The position numbers were made by a program, and so were the translations under genes. Below, in pieces: positions 59,801 through 64,000 of a DNA stretch of 64,000 nt. How positions within the stretch are numbered: position 1 is the first letter of the stretch; every line of letters begins with the position of its first letter. Below the pieces are notes generated by a model, which was given only the letters and a program-made list of their open reading frames with translations, searched no databases and had not been told where the DNA came from. This DNA comes from Streptomyces phaeofaciens (GTDB lineage: Bacteria; Actinomycetota; Actinomycetes; Streptomycetales; Streptomycetaceae): NCBI RefSeq assembly GCF_014648915.1, contig NZ_BMSA01000024.1:117741-181740 (forward strand). The letters are read 5' to 3'.

Positions 59801-60754
59801 ATGGAACCAGTCATCATCGTCTTGATCATTCTGGTGGTGTTGGTCTTCATCGCCCTGATCAAGACGATCCAGGTCATCCCACAGGCGAGCGCCGCCATCG
59901 TGGAGCGGTTCGGCCGCTACACCCGGACGCTCAACGCGGGCCTCAACATCGTCGTCCCGTTCATCGACACCATCCGCAACCGCATCGACCTGCGGGAACA
60001 GGTCGTCCCGTTCCCGCCGCAGCCGGTGATCACCCAGGACAACCTGGTCGTCAACATCGACACCGTCATCTACTACCAGGTGACCGACGCCCGGGCCGCC
60101 ACCTACGAGGTCGCCAGCTACATCCAGGCGATCGAGCAGCTCACCGTCACCACACTCCGCAACATCATCGGCGGCATGGACCTCGAGCGGACCCTCACCT
60201 CCCGCGAGGAGATCAACGCGGCCCTGCGCGGCGTCCTCGACGAGGCCACCGGCAAGTGGGGCATCCGCGTCAACCGCGTGGAACTGAAGGCCATCGAACC
60301 CCCGACCTCCATCCAGGACTCGATGGAGAAGCAGATGCGCGCCGACCGGGACAAGCGCGCCGCGATCCTCACCGCCGAGGGCACGCGCCAGGCCGCCATC
60401 CTCACCGCCGAGGGCGAGAAGCAGTCCCAGATCCTGCGCGCCGAGGGTGAGGCCAAGGCCGCCGCCCTGCGCGCCGAGGGCGAGGCCCAGGCCGTCCGCA
60501 CGGTCTTCGAGGCCATCCACGCCGGCGACCCGGACCAGAAGCTCCTCTCCTACCAGTACCTCCAGATGCTCCCGAAGATCGCCGAGGGCAACGCCAACAA
60601 GCTCTGGATCGTCCCCAGCGAGATCGGCGACGCCCTCAAGGGCCTCTCCGGCGCCATGGGCAACTTCGGTGGCGTGGGCGGTGGTTCGGGCTCGACCGGC
60701 GCGAGCGCCGAGGCGAAGATCCCGGAGCGCCGGGAGAAGCCGTCCATCGACTGA
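59801..60754 (+). CDS. SPFH/band-7 family protein (QmcA/stomatin-like)
   Basis: 317 residues. An N-terminal helix (VIIVLIILVVLVFIALIKTI), then the band-7 domain (QASAAIVERFGRYTRTLNAG, VVNIDTVIYYQVTDARAATY) and a coiled-coil (AILTAEGTRQAAILTAEGEK, AEGEAKAAALRAEGEAQ). Forms oligomeric membrane scaffolds, probably with the NfeD protein. Terminated by a strong stem at 60771. Confidence 0.9.
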   Translation: MEPVIIVLIILVVLVFIALIKTIQVIPQASAAIVERFGRYTRTLNAGLNIVVPFIDTIRNRIDLREQVVPFPPQPVITQDNLVVNIDTVIYYQVTDARAATYEVASYIQAIEQLTVTTLRNIIGGMDLERTLTSREEINAALRGVLDEATGKWGIRVNRVELKAIEPPTSIQDSMEKQMRADRDKRAAILTAEGTRQAAILTAEGEKQSQILRAEGEAKAAALRAEGEAQAVRTVFEAIHAGDPDQKLLSYQYLQMLPKIAEGNANKLWIVPSEIGDALKGLSGAMGNFGGVGGGSGSTGASAEAKIPERREKPSID

Positions 60755-60770
60755 CACCGCGTGGACACGA

Positions 60771-60805
60771 GTGGGGCCCGCCTCCCGGCAGGAGGCGGGC
60801 CCCAC
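60771..60805. terminator. bidirectional terminator
   Basis: Perfect 15-bp stem GTGGGGCCCGCCTCC with a CGGCA loop between the convergent SPFH and HNH genes. Confidence 0.88.
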
Positions 60806-60818
60806 TCATGTCACGGGC

Positions 60819-61325
60819 TCACGCCGCGTCGACCGTCAGCCACTCCGGCAGCGCCGCCAGGTCGTCCTGCCCCAGTGCCAGCAGCATCGCGTCCTGCGGG
60901 GTCGGCTCGAACGGACTCCGCAGCAGCGGCATGCCCGCCTGCTCCGGAGTCCGGTCCGCCTTGCGGTGGTTGTCCTCCGCGCACGAGGCCACGGTGTTCA
61001 GCCAGGAGTCCCGACCGCCCTGCGCCCGCGGCACCACGTGGTCCACCGTGGTCGCCCGGCGGCCGCAGTACGCGCACCGGTGCCGGTCCCTGACCAGCAC
61101 CCCCCTCCGCGACCACGGCGCTTGTCTTCGGAACGGCACCCGTACGTATCTGCACAGCCTGATCACCCGGGGCGCGGGGATGTCCACATCGGCACCCCGC
61201 ATGCGCAGTTCGGGGTGGGACTGCTCGACGACGGCCTTGTCCTGGAGCACCAGGACGACAGCTCGGTTCATCGTCACCGTAGACAGCGGCTCGAAGCTCG
61301 CGTTCAGCACCAGCGTGTCACGCAT
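60819..61325 (-). CDS. HNH endonuclease family protein
   Basis: 168 residues. HNH region CAYCGRRATTVDHVVPRAQG, with the second zinc pair in NTVASCAEDNHRKADRTP. Typical of the 168-residue actinobacterial HNH protein that is part of the core genome, so a repair or processing function is likelier than a selfish nuclease. ATG at 61325 with GGAGG. Confidence 0.86.
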   Translation of the reverse strand: MRDTLVLNASFEPLSTVTMNRAVVLVLQDKAVVEQSHPELRMRGADVDIPAPRVIRLCRYVRVPFRRQAPWSRRGVLVRDRHRCAYCGRRATTVDHVVPRAQGGRDSWLNTVASCAEDNHRKADRTPEQAGMPLLRSPFEPTPQDAMLLALGQDDLAALPEWLTVDAA

Positions 61326-61415
61326 CCTGCCCACCTCCCATGCGCACCTGCCCACCCCCCGGCGGGCTCGGATCAACTCTGGACGGGCGCGCCGAGATGG
61401 ACAACGCAATAAAAA

Positions 61416-61453
61416 TGCCCGCCCCTGATCACTTCCAAGACCGGGGGCGGGCA
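61416..61453 (-). terminator. intrinsic terminator with U-run
   Basis: TGCCCGCCCC (61416 onward) pairs with GGGGGCGGGCA. On the minus strand the stem is followed by ATTTTTATT, a classical rho-independent signal, placed after the PEBP gene. Confidence 0.85.
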
Positions 61454-61478
61454 AACGTTCAAAGAACGATGAACCGAA

Positions 61479-62018
61479 TCATCCCTCCGTGGGATGCTCG
61501 TACTCACCGATCAACTGAGCGCGCGCGATCGTGTGGAACCGCAGATTGAAGCCCACGGCGGCGGGCGAGGCGTCCGAGTCCGGCCCGAGCTTCTCCTGGT
61601 CCACCGCGTACACGGTGAAGACGTACCGGTGCGGCCCGTCCCCGGGCGGCGGCGCGGCACCACCGAAGTCCTTGCTGCCGTAGTCGTTGCGCGCCTGGAC
61701 GGCACCCTCCGGCAGCCCTTCGAACTTCCCGCCGCCCGCACCGGCCGGCAGCTCGGTCACCGAGGCGGGGACGTCGAACAGCACCCAGTGCCAGAACCCG
61801 CTGCCCGTCGGGGCGTCCGGGTCGTAGCAGGTCACGGCGAAGCTCTTGGTCTCGGGCGGGAAACCCTCCCACCGCAGCTGCGGCGAGGTGTTCCCCTCCG
61901 CGTGGACCTGAGCACCCTTGAGCGTGCCGCCCTCCTCGACGTCCTCGCTCGTCACCGTGAACGACGGCACGGGAGGGTGGAAGTCATGGGGGAGCGGCCG
62001 CCGCTTGAGCTCGGTCAC
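61479..62018 (-). CDS. YbhB/YbcL family (PEBP) protein
   Basis: 179 residues. PEBP ligand-pocket motifs YDPDAPTGSGFWHWVLFDVP near residue 85 and ARNDYGSKDFGGAAPPPGDG, GPHRYVFTVYAVD. Cytoplasmic; the bacterial family is poorly characterised and may bind small anions or regulate kinases. GTG at 62018 after AGGAGG. Confidence 0.9.
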   Translation of the reverse strand: MTELKRRPLPHDFHPPVPSFTVTSEDVEEGGTLKGAQVHAEGNTSPQLRWEGFPPETKSFAVTCYDPDAPTGSGFWHWVLFDVPASVTELPAGAGGGKFEGLPEGAVQARNDYGSKDFGGAAPPPGDGPHRYVFTVYAVDQEKLGPDSDASPAAVGFNLRFHTIARAQLIGEYEHPTEG

Positions 62019-62062
62019 CTCGGTACCTCCTGAACGGTTCTCTGGAGTATGTGGTTCCGAGC

Positions 62063-62845
62063 CTAGAACCAGTTGCGCTTGCTGCCGACCTCGGACAGCC
62101 ACTGGTTGAGGTACGCCGCCCAGTCGGTGGCCTGGTAGTCGTGCAGACCTACCTGGAACGAGCGGAAGGTGTCACTGCCCTCGCTGAACAGTCCCGGCTT
62201 CTTGTCCATCTCCAGGATGACGTCCATCGCGTGCTCGTCGGCCACGAAGCTCAGCTCGACCTGGTTCAGACCGCGGTACTGCGACGGCGGGAAGAACTCG
62301 ATCTCCTGGTAGAAGGGCAGCTTCTGCCGCGTACCGCGGATGTGGCCGCGCTCCATGTCCGCGTTCTTGAAGCGGAAGCCCAGCTGGATGAAGGCGTCCA
62401 GGATCGCCTTCTGCGCCGGCAGCGGGTGCACGTTGACCGGGTCCAGGTCACCGGAGTCCACGGCCCGCGCGATCGCCAGCTCGGTCGTCACACCGATGTG
62501 CATGCCGCGCAGCGTCTGGCCGTCGATCGTCGTGATCGGCGTCTCCCAGGGGATCTCCAGCCCGAACGGCACCGCGTGCACGGCACCGGCCTGGAGCTCG
62601 AAGGCGCCGCCCAGCTGGAGCTTGGTGAACTCGATGTCCTGCTTGTACTCCTGGTCCCCGCTCTCGACCTCGACCTTGGCCTGGAGCCCGACGGACAGCC
62701 CCTCGATGTTCTGGTTCACGGACCCGCCCTGGATCCGCACCTCGCCCTGGACGACTCCGCCAGGAACGACATTGACCTCCGTCAGTACCGTCTCGACCGA
62801 GGCCCCGCCGGCCCCGAGACTCGCGAGCAGCTTCTTGAACGCCAT
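62063..62845 (-). CDS. spo0M: sporulation-control protein Spo0M
   Basis: 260 residues, arrestin-like fold. Starts MAFKKLLASLGAGGASVETV, with GGVVQGEVRIQGGSVNQNIE, LPAQKAILDAFIQLGFRFKN and a C-terminal VGLHDYQATDWAAYLNQWLS, all typical of the family. Spo0M affects sporulation in Bacillus; in Streptomyces the role is not settled. Divergent from the glycosylase gene. Confidence 0.92.
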   Translation of the reverse strand: MAFKKLLASLGAGGASVETVLTEVNVVPGGVVQGEVRIQGGSVNQNIEGLSVGLQAKVEVESGDQEYKQDIEFTKLQLGGAFELQAGAVHAVPFGLEIPWETPITTIDGQTLRGMHIGVTTELAIARAVDSGDLDPVNVHPLPAQKAILDAFIQLGFRFKNADMERGHIRGTRQKLPFYQEIEFFPPSQYRGLNQVELSFVADEHAMDVILEMDKKPGLFSEGSDTFRSFQVGLHDYQATDWAAYLNQWLSEVGSKRNWF

Positions 62846-62995
62846 GACTCTCCCTCTACGACTACTACTGACGGGATCCCTTGATCCCTACAAACGCGAT
62901 CCGGCCGTGGCCGGTTCCGCCTTCCACACCCTGGCAAGCCGAGTGCCCGCTGACCACCCCGCCGCACCCATCGGACTCCACTAGGCTCCGAGGGC

Positions 62996-63658
62996 ATGAT
63001 CGCGACCCCCGACCGTACGCCTCTCCCCAGGGCCTTCTTCGACCGCCCTGTCCTGGAAGTGGCCCCCGACCTCCTCGGCCGCCTCCTCGTCCGTACGACC
63101 CCCGAGGGCCCGATCACCCTCCGCCTCACAGAGGTGGAGGCCTACGACGGCCAGAACGACCCCGGCTCGCACGCCTATCGTGGCCGCACCCCCCGCAACG
63201 ACGTGATGTTCGGTCCGCCCGGCCATGTGTACGTCTACTTCACCTACGGCATGTGGCACTGCATGAACCTCGTCTGCGGTCCCGAGGGCAGGGCGAGCGG
63301 CGTTCTGCTCCGCGCCGGCGAGGTGATCGAGGGCGCCGACCTCGCGCGTAAACGTCGACTCTCGGCCCGTCATGACAAGGAACTGGCCAAAGGACCCGCC
63401 CGCCTGGCCACGGCCCTGGACGTCGACCGGGCTCTCGACGGCACGGACGCGTGCGCCACGGGAGAGACCACGGGAGAGAGGGGAGAGACCCCGCTGCGCA
63501 TCCTGACGGGCACCCCGGTCCACTCCGACCAGGTACGCAACGGTCCACGCACCGGAGTCTCCGGCGACGGAGCCGTGCACCCCTGGCGATATTGGATCGC
63601 CGACGACCCCACGGTGAGCCCCTACAGGGCCCATGTCGCCCGGCGCCGTTCAAGTTGA
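62996..63658 (+). CDS. 3-methyladenine DNA glycosylase (AAG/MPG family)
   Basis: 220 residues. Starts with FFDRPVLEVAPDLLGRLLVR, then the active-site region LTEVEAYDGQNDPGSHAYRG (catalytic Glu and the Tyr/His of the base pocket), RNDVMFGPPGHVYVYFTYGM and WHCMNLV. Removes alkylated purines from DNA. An insertion (TGETTGERGETPL) appears near residue 160. Its TGA stop overlaps a TTGACT box that may start the next transcript. Confidence 0.92.
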   Translation: MIATPDRTPLPRAFFDRPVLEVAPDLLGRLLVRTTPEGPITLRLTEVEAYDGQNDPGSHAYRGRTPRNDVMFGPPGHVYVYFTYGMWHCMNLVCGPEGRASGVLLRAGEVIEGADLARKRRLSARHDKELAKGPARLATALDVDRALDGTDACATGETTGERGETPLRILTGTPVHSDQVRNGPRTGVSGDGAVHPWRYWIADDPTVSPYRAHVARRRSS

Positions 63659-64000
63659 CTCGCCTTTGGCAGAGGCGTAACGTAGCCCGAGCCGCTTGAA
63701 CCGGGTACGGCATTCGCCAGCAGCCGGAAGCGGCCACCCCACTACCTATGAACGCCCCTCAACGGGAGCGCATTCAGCATGCCCGCATGCCTGAATTCGA
63801 CCCGAAGGAACTCGATTATGAGTTGCCGAGGGAATCGGCTAACGTAGTGAATGTCGAAAGGGCGACGGGCGAAAGCCGGAAGCCCCAAGGCAAATCCCAC
63901 CGACAGGGAATCGGATCGAGAAAACGATCTGATAGAGTCGGAATCGCCGGAAAGGAAACGCGAGAGCGGGAACCTGGAAAGCACCGAGGAAATCGGGTCG
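63655..64000 (+). promoter_or_regulatory. probable rRNA operon promoter and leader region
   Basis: TTGACT (63655-63660), 17-bp spacer, TAACGT (63678-63683) is a strong vegetative promoter. A second TAACGT lies near 63840 and a TAGAGT near 63933. The end of the window (GGAAAGGAAACGCGAGAGCG, then CTGGAAAGCACCGAGGAAAT) matches, from memory, the multi-promoter leader preceding 16S rRNA in Streptomyces. No protein gene is supported. The 16S gene itself would begin just outside the window. Confidence 0.65.

Overview
The window is chromosomal DNA from a Streptomyces. Support for this comes from very high GC with G/C-ended codons throughout, frequent GTG/TTG starts, two chaplin genes, a Gbn-type small DNA-binding protein, a streptophobe membrane protein, and gene content that (from memory) matches the S. 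coelicolor SCO1790-SCO1845 core region read in descending order. No CRISPR array, tRNA gene or complete rRNA gene was seen.

Layout. 1-4.6 kb: the 3' end of a hypothetical gene, a VOC protein, an ABC-F ATPase, gbn with a cluster of GATC sites, and a crotonase. 4.7-7.8 kb: an Asp23/Gls24 envelope cluster of six genes. 7.9-11.7 kb: an SDR/GH15 pair, SURF1 and a small Zn protein. 11.7-17.0 kb: an exonuclease-BRCT protein, a VIT1-like transporter and a large NACHT-leucine-rich protein. 17.2-26.5 kb: sterol desaturase, YhhN, alcohol dehydrogenase, CoA transferase, secreted subtilisin, a DUF485-SSS acetate-type symporter pair and moaA. 26.5-30.6 kb: small membrane/Zn proteins, tyrS and tldE.

30.9-38.06 kb is the main accessory region: an integrative element of about 7.15 kb inserted inside the coding sequence of tldD. 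It carries an XRE-type regulator, small ORFs, a RepSA-type rolling-circle initiator, an excisionase and a tyrosine integrase, but no FtsK-like Tra. It supplies a diverged replacement for the last ~87 codons of tldD, so tldD remains full length, while the displaced native 3' end survives 7 kb away, still overlapping tldE. One cis-regulatory-looking two-block sequence in the element also occurs, with identical spacing, in the host chromosome at 26.8 kb.

39.3-64 kb: fabG-fabI, a FadR-type regulator divergent from an MFS exporter, a SixA phosphatase, serB, a streptophobe protein, an FHA-ABC transporter, a secreted transglycosylase, an SDR/QueA-like pair, a two-component system, two cysteine-less chaplins separated by six tandem 16-bp repeats, an ABC ATPase, NfeD and SPFH proteins, HNH and PEBP proteins, spo0M and a 3-methyladenine glycosylase. 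The window ends in what looks like the promoter/leader of an rRNA operon.

Functional groups: fatty-acid synthesis (fabG-fabI), membrane/envelope stress (Asp23 cluster, NfeD-SPFH), cell-surface hydrophobicity (chaplins), TldD/TldE proteolysis, cofactor synthesis (moaA), tyrosyl-tRNA charging and serine synthesis. Coordinates of starts were chosen by ribosome-binding sites, overlaps with the previous stop, or -10-like boxes; functions are assigned from recognisable motifs, not from searches.
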